A stretch of 64,000 nt of DNA from Massilia putida. GTDB taxonomy: Bacteria; Pseudomonadota; Gammaproteobacteria; Burkholderiales; Burkholderiaceae_D. The stretch spans positions 186,001-250,000 of the forward strand of contig NZ_CP019038.1 of NCBI RefSeq assembly GCF_001941825.1, read 5' to 3'. A program made the position numbers and the translations under genes. Of the stretch, positions 32,041 to 44,799 are shown in pieces. How positions within the stretch are numbered: the stretch's first letter is position 1; every line of letters begins with the position of its first letter. The notes beneath the pieces are model-generated. The model was not told the origin of the DNA and ran no database searches. It saw nothing but the letters and a program-made list of their open reading frames with translations.

Positions 32041-35000
32041 AGGGTTTCAATCTGTCGCGCTGGGCGCTGGAAAACATCCCGCTGACCCGCTACCTGATCG
32101 CCGCGCTGCTCATCGGGGGCATCATCAGCTACGGCAAGCTGGGGCAGGACGAGGACCCGCCGTTCACCTTCCGCGCGATGGTGATCACCGCGTACTGGCC
32201 GGGCGCCACCGCCGTGCAGATGGCCCAGCAGGTCGCCGACAAACTGGAGCGCAAGCTGCAGGAGACGCCATACGTCGACAAGCTGCGCAGCTTTTCCAAG
32301 CCCGGCGAGACGACCATCATCCTCGAGCTGCGCGAATCGTCGCCGCCGAAGGACGTGCCGGGCATCTGGTACCAGGTGCGCAAGAAGGTCGGCGACATCG
32401 CGGGCACGCTGCCGCCCGGCGTGATCGGGCCGTTCTTCAACGACGAATTCGGCGACACGTACGGCTCCATCTTCGCGCTGTCCGGCGACGGCTTCACGTA
32501 TGCCGAGATGCGCGACTACGCCGACTTCGTGCGCCAGCAGCTGCTGGCGGTGCCGCTCGTCGCGAAGGTCGAGCAGTTCGGCGTGCAGGAAGAGAAGGTC
32601 AACATCCTGTTCTCGCAGCAGAAGTTCGCGCAGCTGGGCGTGCCGTTCGAGCAGATCGTGAACCAGATCGCCACGCAGAACGGCATCGAATCGGCGGGTG
32701 TCCTGGTCACGCCGCAGGAAAACCTGCAGGTGCGTGTGACGGGCGGCCTGAAAACCATGAAGCAGCTGGAAGACCTCAGCCTGCGCGCCGGGACTACGAC
32801 GTTCCGCCTCGGCGACTTCGCGACCGTGCAGCGCGCGTACGAGGACCCGCCGCACGACAAGATGCGCTTCAACGGCAAGGAAGTCATCGGCCTGGGCGTG
32901 TCGATGGAAAAGGGCGGCAACATCATCGCACTGGGCAAGGGCCTGGAAAAGACGGTGGAGCACATCAAGAGCCAGCTCCCCGTCGGCATCGAACTGGAAC
33001 GCGTGTCGAACCAGCCCGCGGCCGTCAAGGCGTCCGTCGGCGAATTCATGCGCAGCCTGATCGAGGCGATCGTCATCGTGCTGGGCGTGTCGTTCGTCGC
33101 GCTCGGCCTGCATCAGAAGCCGAAGCTGCGCCTGGACGTGCGGCCCGGCCTGGTGGTGGCGCTGACGATTCCGCTCGTGCTCGCGATCACGTTCCTGTTC
33201 ATGCGCGTGTTCGACATCTCGCTGCACAAGATCTCGCTGGGCGCGCTGATCATCGCGCTGGGCCTCCTCGTCGACGATGCCATCATCGCCGTCGAAATGA
33301 TGGTGCGGAAGATGGAGGAGGGCATGTCGCGCTTCGAGGCCGCCACGTTCGCCTACACGTCGACGGCCTTCCCGATGCTGACGGGCACCCTGATCACGGC
33401 GGCGGGCTTCTTGCCGATCGGTCTCGCGAAATCGGCGGCCGGCGAATACACGTTCGCGATGTTTTCCGTGAACGCGATCGCGCTGGTCGTGTCGTGGGTC
33501 GTCGCCGTCACGTTCACGCCCTACATCGGCTTCATCCTGCTGCGCGTCCAGCCGCACGGCGGCGGCCACCACGACGTGTACGACACGCCGGCATACACGC
33601 GCTTCCGCCGCCTCGTCGACCGCTGCGTGGAATGGCGCAAGACGACGATCGCGCTGTCGCTGGCCGTGTTCTTCCTCGGCGTGTTCGGCTTCAAGTTCAT
33701 CGAGAAGCAGTTCTTCCCCGATTCCAGCCGCCCCGAGCTGATGGTCGAGATGTGGACGCCGGAAGGCACGAGCTTCGCCGTCAACGAGACGCTGGCGAAG
33801 AAATTCGAGGCGTTCGCGCGCGCGCAGCCGGAGACGGACAGCGTGACGTCGTACATCGGCACGGGCAGCCCGCGCTTCTACCTGCCGCTGGACCAGATCT
33901 TCCCCGCGTCGAACGTGTCGCAATTCGTCGTGCTGCCGAAGAATGTGCGCCAGCGCGAAGCCCTGCGCCGCAAGATCGAGAACCTGTTCAAGACCGACTT
34001 TCCGGAGGTGCGCGGGCGCGTGAAGCTGCTGCCGAACGGGCCGCCCGTGCCGTATCCCGTGCAGTTCCAGGTGATGGGTCCGGACATCGGCGTCGTGCGC
34101 AAGGTGGCCGACCAGGTGAAGGAAATCATGATCGCCAATCCGAACACGGTGGGCGTCAACGACAACTGGAACGAGTCCGTCAAGGTGCTGCGCCTCGACC
34201 TCGACCAGGACAAGATGCGCGCGCTGGGCGTCACGTCGCAGGCCGTGCGCCGCACGATCGCGACCGTGCTGTCGGGGACGACGGTGGGCCAGTTCCGCGA
34301 AAGTAACCGCCTGATCGACATCGTCGTGCGCCAGCCGCTGGACGAGCGGTCGAGCATGTCCGTCCTCGCGAACACGAACGTGCCGACGCCGTCCGGCAAG
34401 GCGGTGCCGCTGTCGCAGCTGGCGCACATCGAATTCGTGTGGGAGCCCGGCGTCGTGCAGCGCTACGGGCGCGAGTGGGCGATCATGGTCCAGTCGGACG
34501 TCGTCGAGGGTGTGCAGGGGCCGACCGTGTCCGACCAGGTGGGCGCGAAGCTGGAAGCGGTGCGCGCGAAGCTGCCGGCGGGCTACCGCATCAAGCTGGA
34601 GGGCGCGGCCGCGAACAGTTCGACGGCGGAGGAATCGATCTCGGCCAACGTGCCGCTCGTGCTGTTCATCGTGTTCACCCTGTTGATGCTGCAGCTGCAC
34701 AGCTTCTCGCGTGCCGTGATGGTGTTCCTGACGGGGCCGCTGGGCGTGGCCGGCGCGGCGATGGCGCTGCTGTTGTTCCACGAACCGTTCGGCTTCGTCG
34801 CCAACCTCGGCGTGATCGCGCTGTTCGGCATGGTGGTGCGCAATTCGGTGATTCTCGTCGACCAAATCGAGAAGGATATTGCGGCCGGGCATGCGCCGTG
34901 GGATGCGATCGTCGAGAGCGCCGTGCGGCGCTGCCGGCCGATCCTGCTGACGGCCGCCGCCGCCGCGCTCGCGATGATCCCGCTGTCGCGCTCGGTATTC

Positions 35001-35135
35001 TGGGGTCCGATGGCCGTGGCGATCATGGGCGGCCTGCTGGTCGCGACGGCGCTGACCCTGCTGTTCCTGCCGGCGCTGTACGCGGCGTGGTTCCGCGTCA
35101 AGCGGCCCGTCCGCGAGCGTGTAACGGCCGGGTAG
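32037..35135 (+). CDS. RND efflux transporter permease (HAE1/AcrB-like)
   Basis: A 1032-residue inner-membrane proton antiporter with twelve transmembrane helices and two large periplasmic loops. The proton-relay Asp pair is in helix 4 (GLLVDDAIIAVEMM), the first loop begins QDEDPPFTFRAMVITAYWPGA, and the second half repeats the pattern (NSVILVDQIEKD). The length is normal. It forms a two-gene operon with the adaptor; no outer-membrane channel gene follows, so it must use a TolC-like protein encoded elsewhere. Drug or metabolite specificity cannot be read from sequence. Confidence 0.92.
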   Translation: MKGFNLSRWALENIPLTRYLIAALLIGGIISYGKLGQDEDPPFTFRAMVITAYWPGATAVQMAQQVADKLERKLQETPYVDKLRSFSKPGETTIILELRESSPPKDVPGIWYQVRKKVGDIAGTLPPGVIGPFFNDEFGDTYGSIFALSGDGFTYAEMRDYADFVRQQLLAVPLVAKVEQFGVQEEKVNILFSQQKFAQLGVPFEQIVNQIATQNGIESAGVLVTPQENLQVRVTGGLKTMKQLEDLSLRAGTTTFRLGDFATVQRAYEDPPHDKMRFNGKEVIGLGVSMEKGGNIIALGKGLEKTVEHIKSQLPVGIELERVSNQPAAVKASVGEFMRSLIEAIVIVLGVSFVALGLHQKPKLRLDVRPGLVVALTIPLVLAITFLFMRVFDISLHKISLGALIIALGLLVDDAIIAVEMMVRKMEEGMSRFEAATFAYTSTAFPMLTGTLITAAGFLPIGLAKSAAGEYTFAMFSVNAIALVVSWVVAVTFTPYIGFILLRVQPHGGGHHDVYDTPAYTRFRRLVDRCVEWRKTTIALSLAVFFLGVFGFKFIEKQFFPDSSRPELMVEMWTPEGTSFAVNETLAKKFEAFARAQPETDSVTSYIGTGSPRFYLPLDQIFPASNVSQFVVLPKNVRQREALRRKIENLFKTDFPEVRGRVKLLPNGPPVPYPVQFQVMGPDIGVVRKVADQVKEIMIANPNTVGVNDNWNESVKVLRLDLDQDKMRALGVTSQAVRRTIATVLSGTTVGQFRESNRLIDIVVRQPLDERSSMSVLANTNVPTPSGKAVPLSQLAHIEFVWEPGVVQRYGREWAIMVQSDVVEGVQGPTVSDQVGAKLEAVRAKLPAGYRIKLEGAAANSSTAEESISANVPLVLFIVFTLLMLQLHSFSRAVMVFLTGPLGVAGAAMALLLFHEPFGFVANLGVIALFGMVVRNSVILVDQIEKDIAAGHAPWDAIVESAVRRCRPILLTAAAAALAMIPLSRSVFWGPMAVAIMGGLLVATALTLLFLPALYAAWFRVKRPVRERVTAG

Positions 35136-35233
35136 GGTGGAAGGGTTCTCGGTCCACGCGTTCAACCGGCGCGAGAGCGTGCGGCAACGCACGCCGTGGT
35201 CGAACGCGTGGGCGGCACGCCGTCCACCCTGCG
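35132..35233. repeat. Long imperfect inverted repeat after the RND operon
   Basis: GTAGGGTGGA at the left end and TCCACCCTGCG at the right end are inverted, and inside CCACGCGTTC faces GAACGCGTGG around CGCACGCCGTGG. The whole 102-bp block can fold into one long stem. It overlaps the last codons of the permease. It has no T-run and looks like a dispersed palindromic element rather than a terminator. Confidence 0.6.
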
Positions 35234-35376
35234 TAAATCGTTGAATTTTCGAATGATTTAATTGCCGGGTTAATGATGGAGGGCGTCGGGGCACGCGTGG
35301 ATTAAATTGTGCCCAATCGTGTCAGAAAATCCAGTAAAATATCGGGTTGAAGTTGTAGCCCCTAGACATTGGATGC

Positions 35377-35414
35377 AGGGCGGCCGGTTTCATTGTCGGG
35401 CGCCCTTTGTTTTT
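35377..35414 (+). terminator. Terminator-like hairpin upstream of tRNA-Leu
   Basis: AGGGCG and CGCCCT form a 6-bp stem with an 18-nt loop, followed by TTTGTTTTT. The preceding 35234-35376 is AT-rich and holds no gene. The element could end read-through from the RND operon before the tRNA. Confidence 0.4.
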
Positions 35415-35436
35415 GTGGCAAGATCAGCAATCCTGC

Positions 35437-35523
35437 GCGAGGATGGCGAAATTGGTAGACGCACCAGGTTTAGGTCCTGACGCCAGCAATGGTGTGGGGG
35501 TTCGAGTCCCCCTCCTCGCACCA
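35437..35523 (+). tRNA. tRNA-Leu (anticodon UAG)
   Basis: 87-nt cloverleaf with CCA encoded. Acceptor GCGAGGA pairs with TCCTCGC, the D-loop is AAATTGGTAGACG, the anticodon loop TTTAGGT carries TAG, a long variable arm is present as in leucine tRNAs, and the T-arm is GGGGGTTCGAGTCCCCC. The outermost anticodon-stem pair is a C-A mismatch. It reads CUA and related codons. It precedes tig by 32 nt. Confidence 0.95.
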
Positions 35524-35555
35524 CGAATAATTAATTTTTTTGGACGATTTTTACA

Positions 35556-36899
35556 ATGGCAACTGCTGTCGAAAACCTGGGTAAACTCGAGCGTCGCTTG
35601 ACGATCTCTTTTCCGCTGAGCGACGTACGTACGGAAGTTGAAAAGCGCCTCAAGAAGCAGGCCAAGACCGCTCGCGCTCCGGGCTTCCGTCCGGGCAAGG
35701 TGCCGCTGAAGATGGTCGCCGCCCAGTACGGCTACCAGATCGAATCGGACGTGCTGAACGACAAGGTCGGCCAGGCCTTCAGCAGCGCCGCCGACGAAGC
35801 CCAGCTGCGCGTTGCCGGCATGCCGAAAATCGAGCCGAAGCAGGACGCACCGGAAGGCATGCTGGCCTTCGACGCGACGTTCGAAGTCTACCCGGAAGTC
35901 ACGCTGCCGGCCCTGGCCGACATCGAGATCGAAACGGTCAAGACCGACGTCACCGACGCCGAAATCGACAAGACCATCGACATCCTGCGCAAGCAGCGCG
36001 TGCACTACCACACCAAGGGCGAAGCCGGCGAGCACGGTGACGGCGGCGAGCCGGTCGCGGCGAACGGCGACCGCGTGACCGTCGACTTCGTCGGCGTCAT
36101 CGACGGCGTCGAATTCCCTGGCGGCAAAGCCGAAGACTACGCGTTCGTGCTGGGCGAAGGCCGCATGCTGCCGGAATTCGAAGCCGCGACCGTCGGCCTG
36201 AAAGTGGGCGAGAGCAAGACCTTCCCGCTGGCTTTCCCGGAAGACTATCATGGCAAGGACGTGGCCGGTAAAACCGCCGAGTTCACCATCACGCTGAAGA
36301 AGCTGGAATGGGCGCACCTGCCGGAAGTCGACGCCGAGTTCGCCAAGTCGCTGGGCATCGAAGACGGCAGCATCGAGAAGATGCGCGAAGACATCAAGGT
36401 CAACCTGGAGCGTGAAGTCAACGCCCGCATCAAGGCCCGCAACAAGGAAGCCGTGATGGACGCCCTGGTCAAGCACACCGAGATGGATGTGCCGAAGGTC
36501 ATGATCGAGCAGGATTCGCAGCGCCTGGCCGAGCAGACCCGCCAGGACATGGCCCAGCGCGGCATGGACGTCAAGAGCCTGCCGTTCCCGGCCGACCTGT
36601 TCGCCACGAAGGCCGAGCGCCGCGTGCGCCTGGGTCTGATCCTGTCGCAACTGGTGCAGGAAAACAATCTGCAAGCCACGCAAGAGCAGGTGAAGGCCCA
36701 GATCGAAGACTTCTCGCAGAGCTACGAAGACCCGAAGGAAGTCCTGAAGTACTACTACAGCGACCGTCGCCGCCTGGGCGAAGTCGAAGCTCTTGTATTG
36801 GAAGAAAACGTCGTTAACTATGTGCTCGGCAAGGCAAAGGTGACGACCAAGGACATCGCCTTTGATGAACTGATGGGAAGCGCCGCCGCTCAGGCTTAA
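35556..36899 (+). CDS. tig: Trigger factor
   Basis: Ribosome-bound chaperone with peptidyl-prolyl isomerase activity that meets nascent chains at the exit tunnel. The ribosome-docking signature GFRPGKVP is at about residues 43-50, the FKBP-like isomerase domain at about 165-245 ([17 protein letters not shown] and [13 protein letters not shown]), and the helical chaperone arms follow. 447 residues. It opens the conserved tig-clpP-clpX-lon cluster; co-expression with the proteases couples folding and degradation. Confidence 0.97.
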   Translation: MATAVENLGKLERRLTISFPLSDVRTEVEKRLKKQAKTARAPGFRPGKVPLKMVAAQYGYQIESDVLNDKVGQAFSSAADEAQLRVAGMPKIEPKQDAPEGMLAFDATFEVYPEVTLPALADIEIETVKTDVTDAEIDKTIDILRKQRVHYHTKGEAGEHGDGGEPVAANGDRVTVDFVGVIDGVEFPGGKAEDYAFVLGEGRMLPEFEAATVGLKVGESKTFPLAFPEDYHGKDVAGKTAEFTITLKKLEWAHLPEVDAEFAKSLGIEDGSIEKMREDIKVNLEREVNARIKARNKEAVMDALVKHTEMDVPKVMIEQDSQRLAEQTRQDMAQRGMDVKSLPFPADLFATKAERRVRLGLILSQLVQENNLQATQEQVKAQIEDFSQSYEDPKEVLKYYYSDRRRLGEVEALVLEENVVNYVLGKAKVTTKDIAFDELMGSAAAQA

Positions 36900-36909
36900 C
36901 TTCCTTGAT

Positions 36910-36933
36910 GGGGCCACAGTGTCTCGTGGCCCC
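36910..36933 (+). terminator. Hairpin between tig and clpP
   Basis: GGGGCCAC and GTGGCCCC make a perfect 8-bp stem with an 8-nt loop, 10 nt after the tig stop. No T-run follows, so it may only attenuate or stabilise the tig mRNA end. Confidence 0.4.
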
Positions 36934-37080
36934 GCAGGGGGCTCGAGAACCGTCGCGAGCGCAGGGAGTTTTGGCCGAGAAGCGCAGCCGTCCAGGTGTA
37001 CGGCGGGCGTCGGAGGCCAAAAATCCGAGGCGCAGCAGGTTTATCGCGCCCCCTTAACTTCTCGAAAGGAATTGACAGGT

Positions 37081-37698
37081 ATGAATCGTAATCCGGCATT
37101 GGATACCCAAGCCCTCGGCCTCGTGCCGATGGTGATCGAGCAGAGCGGCCGCGGCGAGCGCGCCTACGACATCTACTCGCGCCTGCTGAAGGAGCGCGTA
37201 ATTTTCCTGGTCGGTCCTGTCAACGACCAGATGGCCAACCTCATCGTGGCCCAGCTGCTGTTCCTGGAGAGCGAGAATCCGGACAAGGACATCTCGCTGT
37301 ACATCAACTCGCCGGGTGGCTCCGTGTCGGCCGGCCTCGCCATCTTCGATACGATGAACTTCATCAAGCCCGACGTGTCGACGCTGTGCACCGGCCTGGC
37401 CGCCTCGATGGGCGCGTTCCTGCTGGCCGCAGGCGCCAAGGGCAAGCGCTTCTCGCTGCCGAACTCCCGTGTCATGATCCACCAGCCGTCCGGTGGCTCG
37501 CAGGGCATGGCGTCGGACATCGAGATCCAGGCCAAGGAAATCCTGTACCTGCGCGAACGCCTGGCCCGCATCATGGCGGACAACACCGGCCAGACGATCG
37601 AGCAGATCCACAAGGATACCGACCGCGACCGTTTCATGTCGAGCGAAGAGGCCGTGGAATATGGCCTTATCGACAAGGTTCTCACGAACCGCGGCTGA
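37081..37698 (+). CDS. clpP: ATP-dependent Clp protease proteolytic subunit
   Basis: Serine protease that forms the double-heptamer chamber of ClpXP and ClpAP. The catalytic triad is Ser109 in LAASMGAF, His134 in VMIHQPSGG and Asp183 in DRDRF. The start at 37081 follows AAAGGAATTGACAGG and gives the normal 205 residues; the longer open frame from 36919 has no family homology. clpX follows after a terminator-like hairpin. Confidence 0.97.
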   Translation: MNRNPALDTQALGLVPMVIEQSGRGERAYDIYSRLLKERVIFLVGPVNDQMANLIVAQLLFLESENPDKDISLYINSPGGSVSAGLAIFDTMNFIKPDVSTLCTGLAASMGAFLLAAGAKGKRFSLPNSRVMIHQPSGGSQGMASDIEIQAKEILYLRERLARIMADNTGQTIEQIHKDTDRDRFMSSEEAVEYGLIDKVLTNRG

Positions 37699-37755
37699 GG
37701 TCATTCCACGCGATTTTCGAGATCGCGTGGGCTACTGGACAACTGTTGCTCAAAT

Positions 37756-37792
37756 ACGCCCGGACGCCTCAGCGCTTCGGGCGTTTTGTTTT
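37756..37792 (+). terminator. Rho-independent terminator between clpP and clpX
   Basis: ACGCCCG and CGGGCGT form a 7-bp stem with a 15-nt loop, followed by TTTTGTTTT. It lies 58 nt after the clpP stop and would separate clpP and clpX expression, at least in part. Confidence 0.65.
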
Positions 37793-37877
37793 CAAATCGG
37801 GTAGCATGGTGTCGTGCGCACTTGTTGCGCCCTCGTATTAGCGTTATATTCATAGCAATTCAACAGAAACCTGCCCC

Positions 37878-39146
<1,269 letters not shown>

Positions 39147-39177
39147 AAAATTTCCGGGCGCAAACACAACAAAGGTA

Positions 39178-39272
39178 TTGAATCGCTGAGTTGAGACGGT
39201 ACAATCAATCTCAACAAAAGACGGCTTCAATCGAAAAGCCACTCGCGGCCGCCGCTGTGAAGTGGCTTTTTT
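39178..39272 (+). ncRNA. Candidate short RNA or attenuated leader between clpX and lon
   Basis: TTGAAT (39178-39183) and TACAAT (39200-39205) are 16 bp apart and make a plausible promoter. A strong rho-independent terminator follows at 39234-39272: AAAAGCCACT pairs with AGTGGCTTTT, then TT. A transcript from this promoter would be about 60 nt. An alternative stem, GGCTT (39223-39227) with AAGCC (39236-39240), would use part of the terminator arm and so could act as an antiterminator. The terminator may simply end clpX; the sRNA or leader reading is inference. Confidence 0.4.
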
Positions 39273-39415
39273 ATTTGAATCTTGCGCTTTTGTAGAAACG
39301 GCTATTATTCGTATCAAGTTAAAGTTTTTTTACTTGTAGAAAATATTTATTGGGCCGGTCTTGTGTTTAGAGGGTGTGCTCCCACATCGTCAACACGCTT
39401 TCTATAAGGTATGCC

Positions 39416-41833
<2,418 letters not shown>

Positions 41834-41854
41834 GCCTGCGTTACCTCCCAAAAG

Positions 41855-41879
41855 CGGCACCTGCGGGTGCCGTTTTTTT
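41855..41879 (+). terminator. Rho-independent terminator after lon
   Basis: CGGCACC and GGTGCCG form a 7-bp stem with a TGCG loop, followed by seven T. It is 21 nt after the lon stop. Confidence 0.9.
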
Positions 41880-41906
41880 ATGTCCGCGCTGTTGCTCGTG
41901 CGTTAC

Positions 41907-41936
41907 TTGACACAACGCATTGTCGGCTTGTTTAAT
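41907..41936 (+). promoter_or_regulatory. Sigma-70 promoter for hupB
   Basis: A perfect TTGACA (41907-41912) and TTTAAT (41931-41936, 5/6) are 18 bp apart, 81 nt before the hupB start and directly after the lon terminator. Confidence 0.75.
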
Positions 41937-42017
41937 ACGCGCTTGCGGTTTTTTTGCCGAGGGTCAATCCGATCCGGGGGCGCCGGCCGTGTCCAGAACG
42001 CACAACGAGGGAAGATA

Positions 42018-42290
42018 GTGAACAAAACTGAACTGATCGAAGAAATCGCGAAGTCCGCGGACCTGACCAAAGCCTCTGCGGCGCGCGCCCTCGATGCCAT
42101 GATCGTCGCCGTGACGAACACCCTGAAGAACAACGACAGCGTGACGCTGGTCGGCTTCGGCACTTTCACCGTGGGCGAACGCGCCGCACGCACGGGCCGC
42201 GATCCGCGCACGAAGGAAGCCATCAAGATCAAGGCGGCCAAGGTCCCGAAATTTAAGGCTGGTAAAGCACTGAAAGATGCAGTAAACTAA
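42018..42290 (+). CDS. hupB: DNA-binding protein HU-beta
   Basis: Small histone-like nucleoid protein that bends DNA as a dimer. The 90 residues begin [20 protein letters not shown] and contain the HU signature [20 protein letters not shown] in the DNA-binding arm. The GTG start at 42018 follows GAGGGAAG. Its own strong promoter and the lon terminator make it an independent unit, in the usual lon-hupB order. Confidence 0.96.
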   Translation: MNKTELIEEIAKSADLTKASAARALDAMIVAVTNTLKNNDSVTLVGFGTFTVGERAARTGRDPRTKEAIKIKAAKVPKFKAGKALKDAVN

Positions 42291-42378
42291 TGCCTCCGCT
42301 GCGCTGACACGCAGCAGGAGCAGGTGATTGCCGGGCCTCTAGGTCACTCAGTCAGTTGCGCAGTACCCAGTATTTCGT

Positions 42379-42455
42379 GGAGCGGTAGTTCAGTTGGTTA
42401 GAATACCGGCCTGTCACGCCGGGGGTCGCGGGTTCGAGCCCCGTCCGCTCCGCCA
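42379..42455 (+). tRNA. tRNA-Asp (anticodon GUC), copy 1
   Basis: 77-nt cloverleaf with encoded CCA. Acceptor GGAGCGG pairs with CCGCTCC, the D-loop holds AGTTGGTTAGAAT, the anticodon loop CTGTCAC carries GTC, and the T-arm is GCGGGTTCGAGCCCCGT. It follows hupB by 88 nt. Confidence 0.97.
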
Positions 42456-42509
42456 CGAATCGCCTGCCATGTCGGCCTTCGGTTCCGCGGTTGCGAAATA
42501 CACGAATTT

Positions 42510-42586
42510 GGAGCGGTAGTTCAGTTGGTTAGAATACCGGCCTGTCACGCCGGGGGTCGCGGGTTCGAGCCCCGTCCGCTCCGCCA
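42510..42586 (+). tRNA. tRNA-Asp (anticodon GUC), copy 2
   Basis: Identical in sequence to the copy at 42379-42455 and separated from it by 54 nt; the two are probably processed from one precursor. A 24-nt stretch of its 3' end recurs at 42684-42707. Confidence 0.97.
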
Positions 42587-42604
42587 GATTATTTGGAGTA
42601 AAGA

Positions 42605-42707
42605 GTGTCGCCCCTGCGGGCGACACGGGCTGGGGCTCGAAGGGAGCCGCTTGCAAGCGGCTCCGCGGCCTGCGGAACGTAGGCGAGCCCCGTCCGCTCC
42701 GCCAGAT
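42605..42707 (+). repeat. Hairpin pair and tRNA-Asp 3' remnant
   Basis: Three structures lie after the second tRNA-Asp. A 9-bp stem GTGTCGCCC/GGGCGACAC with a CTGC loop is at 42605-42626. A perfect 22-bp palindrome (11-bp arms starting GGAGCCGCTTG) is at 42643-42664. A copy of the last 21 nt of tRNA-Asp plus 3 flanking bases, identical over 24 nt to 42566-42589, is at 42684-42707. This resembles the direct repeat left by integration or imprecise duplication at a tRNA 3' end. No integrase is nearby. Confidence 0.7.
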
Positions 42708-42712
42708 ACTGA

Positions 42713-42744
42713 AAAAGAGGCGAACCTTGGTTCGCCTTTTTTTT
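42713..42744 (+). terminator. Rho-independent terminator of the tRNA-Asp unit
   Basis: AGGCGAACC and GGTTCGCCT form a perfect 9-bp stem with a TT loop, preceded by an A-run and followed by seven more T. It ends the tRNA transcript 42 nt before ppiD. Confidence 0.92.
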
Positions 42745-42785
42745 GAGTTTTTTAATAACGCATTTTCAACCTTGATTGGCTGACC

Positions 42786-44699
42786 ATGTTTGAATTTATC
42801 CGTAATCACCAGCGCCTGATGCAGTTCCTGCTGTTGCTGTTGATCCTGCCGTCGTTCGTGCTGGTGGGCGTAAGCAGCTACAACAGCCGCAGCGGCGGCA
42901 ACGACGGCGTGGCGACCGTGGACGGGAAAACGATCACGCAGCAGGAATGGGAGTCGGCGCAGCGCCGCCAGCTCGATCAGGCCCGCCAGATGATGGGTGA
43001 GCGGTTCGACCAGAAGCTGTTCGACACGCCGGAAGCGAAGCAGGCCGTGCTGGACCAGCTCGTGGCCGAGCGAGCCATCAACGCCGAGATCGTGCGCAAC
43101 CACCTGACCGTGACCGACGCCGCGCTGCAGAAGGCGATCCTCGAGATCCAGGCCTTCCGCAAGGATGACGGCACGTTCGACATGGACCGCTACAAGGCCG
43201 CGCTGGCCGCCCAGGGCATGACCCCGGAAATGTTCGACCAGCGCATGCGCCACGACCTGGCCGTGCAGCAGCTCGTCGGCTCCGTCCAGCAGACCGCGTT
43301 CGCGCCGCGCGCCGTCGCCAACCGCCTGTCGGACATCAACGACGAGGAACGCGAGGTGCAGGAGATCCAATTCCCGGCCGCTGCCTATGTCTCGCAGGTC
43401 AAGGTCACGGATGACATGATCAAGGCGTATTACGACAAGAACGCGGCCCAGTTCCAGGTGCCGGAGTCGGTCAAGGCCGAATACGTCGTGTTCGATGCAT
43501 CCGCCGTCGAAAAGCAGGTCAACGTCTCGGACGCCGAAGTCGCCGATGCGTACAACAAGAACAAGGCACGCTTCACGACGCCGGAGAAGCGCACCGCGAG
43601 TCACATCCTGATCAACGTGAAGAAGGGCGCTTCGGCCGCCGAGGACGCCGCCGCGAAGGCGAAGGCGCAAGCCGTCCTGGACGAAGTGCGCAAGAACCCG
43701 AACGATTTCGCCAAGATCGCCAAGGCGCAATCGCAGGACCCGGGCTCGGCCGAGCTGGGCGGCGACCTGGGCGTCGTGCAGAAGGGCGTGTTCGTGAAGC
43801 CCGTCGAAGATGCGATCTACGGGTTGAAGGAAGGCGAAGTCAGCGGCCTCGTGCGTTCGGAATTCGGCTACCACATCATCAAGGTCACGAAGGTGGTGCC
43901 GGAGACGCAAAAGTCGCTGGAAGACGCCAAGCCGGAAATCGTCGCCGAACTGAAGAAGGCCAAGATGTCGGCCAAGTATTCGGAACTGGCCGAGACGTTC
44001 ACGAACACCGTGTACGAGCAGGCGGACAGCCTGAAACCGGTCGCGGACAAGCTGGGCCTCACCATCCAGACCGTCGACGGCCTGACCCGTACGCCGAACC
44101 CGGCACTGGGCAACTCGCCGGTGAATAACGAGAAGTTCTTGAAGGCGATCTTCTCGAACGACGCGCTGACCAACAAGCGCAACACGGAAGCCGTCGAAGT
44201 CGCGCCGAGCACGCTGGTGGCGGGCCGTGTCGTGCAATTCAAGCCGGCGACCAAGCGTCCGCTGGCCGAGGTCGAAGGCGTCATCCGCCAGCGCGTCACG
44301 CAGGAAGAGGCGGCCAAGCTGGCGCGCCAGGCCGGCGAGGCGAAACTGGCCGCGGCCAAGGCGGGCGACACGGCCGGCTTCGGCGACACGAGGACCGTTT
44401 CGCGCACGAAGCAGCCGCCGATCAACGAGACCGCCGCGATCGCGGTGCTGAAGGCCGACACCAGCAAGCTGCCGGCGTATGTGGGCGTCGAGATCCCGGG
44501 CCAGGGTTATGGCGTGTACCGCATCGTCAAGGTCGGCCAGCCGGCGCAGCCGGACGTCGCGCGCCGCAAGCAGGAAGCGGAACAGATCGGCCGCGCCGTC
44601 GGCAATGCCGAGACCTTCGGCTTCGTCGAAGCGCTGAAACACAAGGCCAAGGCAAAGATCAACGTCAAGGCGGCGGACCTGGGCGCCAAGTCCGAATAA
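42786..44699 (+). CDS. ppiD: Periplasmic folding chaperone PpiD (SurA_N/PPIC domains)
   Basis: Inner-membrane-anchored periplasmic chaperone that meets proteins leaving the Sec translocon. One membrane helix at about residues 12-30 (LMQFLLLLLILPSFVLVGVS), a SurA-like N-terminal domain (about 40-170), a parvulin domain at about 265-365 (TASHILINVKKGAS and EFGYHIIKVTKV), and a C-terminal tail. 637 residues, close to E. coli PpiD. The ATG is at 42786; a terminator on each side makes it monocistronic. Position after hupB is conserved in proteobacteria. Confidence 0.93.
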   Translation: MFEFIRNHQRLMQFLLLLLILPSFVLVGVSSYNSRSGGNDGVATVDGKTITQQEWESAQRRQLDQARQMMGERFDQKLFDTPEAKQAVLDQLVAERAINAEIVRNHLTVTDAALQKAILEIQAFRKDDGTFDMDRYKAALAAQGMTPEMFDQRMRHDLAVQQLVGSVQQTAFAPRAVANRLSDINDEEREVQEIQFPAAAYVSQVKVTDDMIKAYYDKNAAQFQVPESVKAEYVVFDASAVEKQVNVSDAEVADAYNKNKARFTTPEKRTASHILINVKKGASAAEDAAAKAKAQAVLDEVRKNPNDFAKIAKAQSQDPGSAELGGDLGVVQKGVFVKPVEDAIYGLKEGEVSGLVRSEFGYHIIKVTKVVPETQKSLEDAKPEIVAELKKAKMSAKYSELAETFTNTVYEQADSLKPVADKLGLTIQTVDGLTRTPNPALGNSPVNNEKFLKAIFSNDALTNKRNTEAVEVAPSTLVAGRVVQFKPATKRPLAEVEGVIRQRVTQEEAAKLARQAGEAKLAAAKAGDTAGFGDTRTVSRTKQPPINETAAIAVLKADTSKLPAYVGVEIPGQGYGVYRIVKVGQPAQPDVARRKQEAEQIGRAVGNAETFGFVEALKHKAKAKINVKAADLGAKSE

Positions 44700-44716
44700 G
44701 CCGAACGCATCACGAT

Positions 44717-44750
44717 AAAGCCCGGCCGCGCGAGCGGGCCGGGCTTTTTT
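44717..44750 (+). terminator. Rho-independent terminator after ppiD
   Basis: AAAGCCCGGCC and GGCCGGGCTTT form a perfect 11-bp stem with a 9-nt loop, followed by TTT. Confidence 0.92.
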
Positions 44751-44799
44751 CTTTGCGGCGCCATTACAATTGCGGCTCGATCAACAAGGTGAGGATTTC

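Noticed and set aside
31662..35294. A 1210-codon minus-strand frame across the RND pump
   Set aside because: Antisense shadow of the AcrB-like permease; low-complexity and without family resemblance.
42605..42707. A mobile element with attachment sites at tRNA-Asp
   Set aside because: Kept only as a possible scar: there is no integrase, no cargo and only 118 bp between the repeats.
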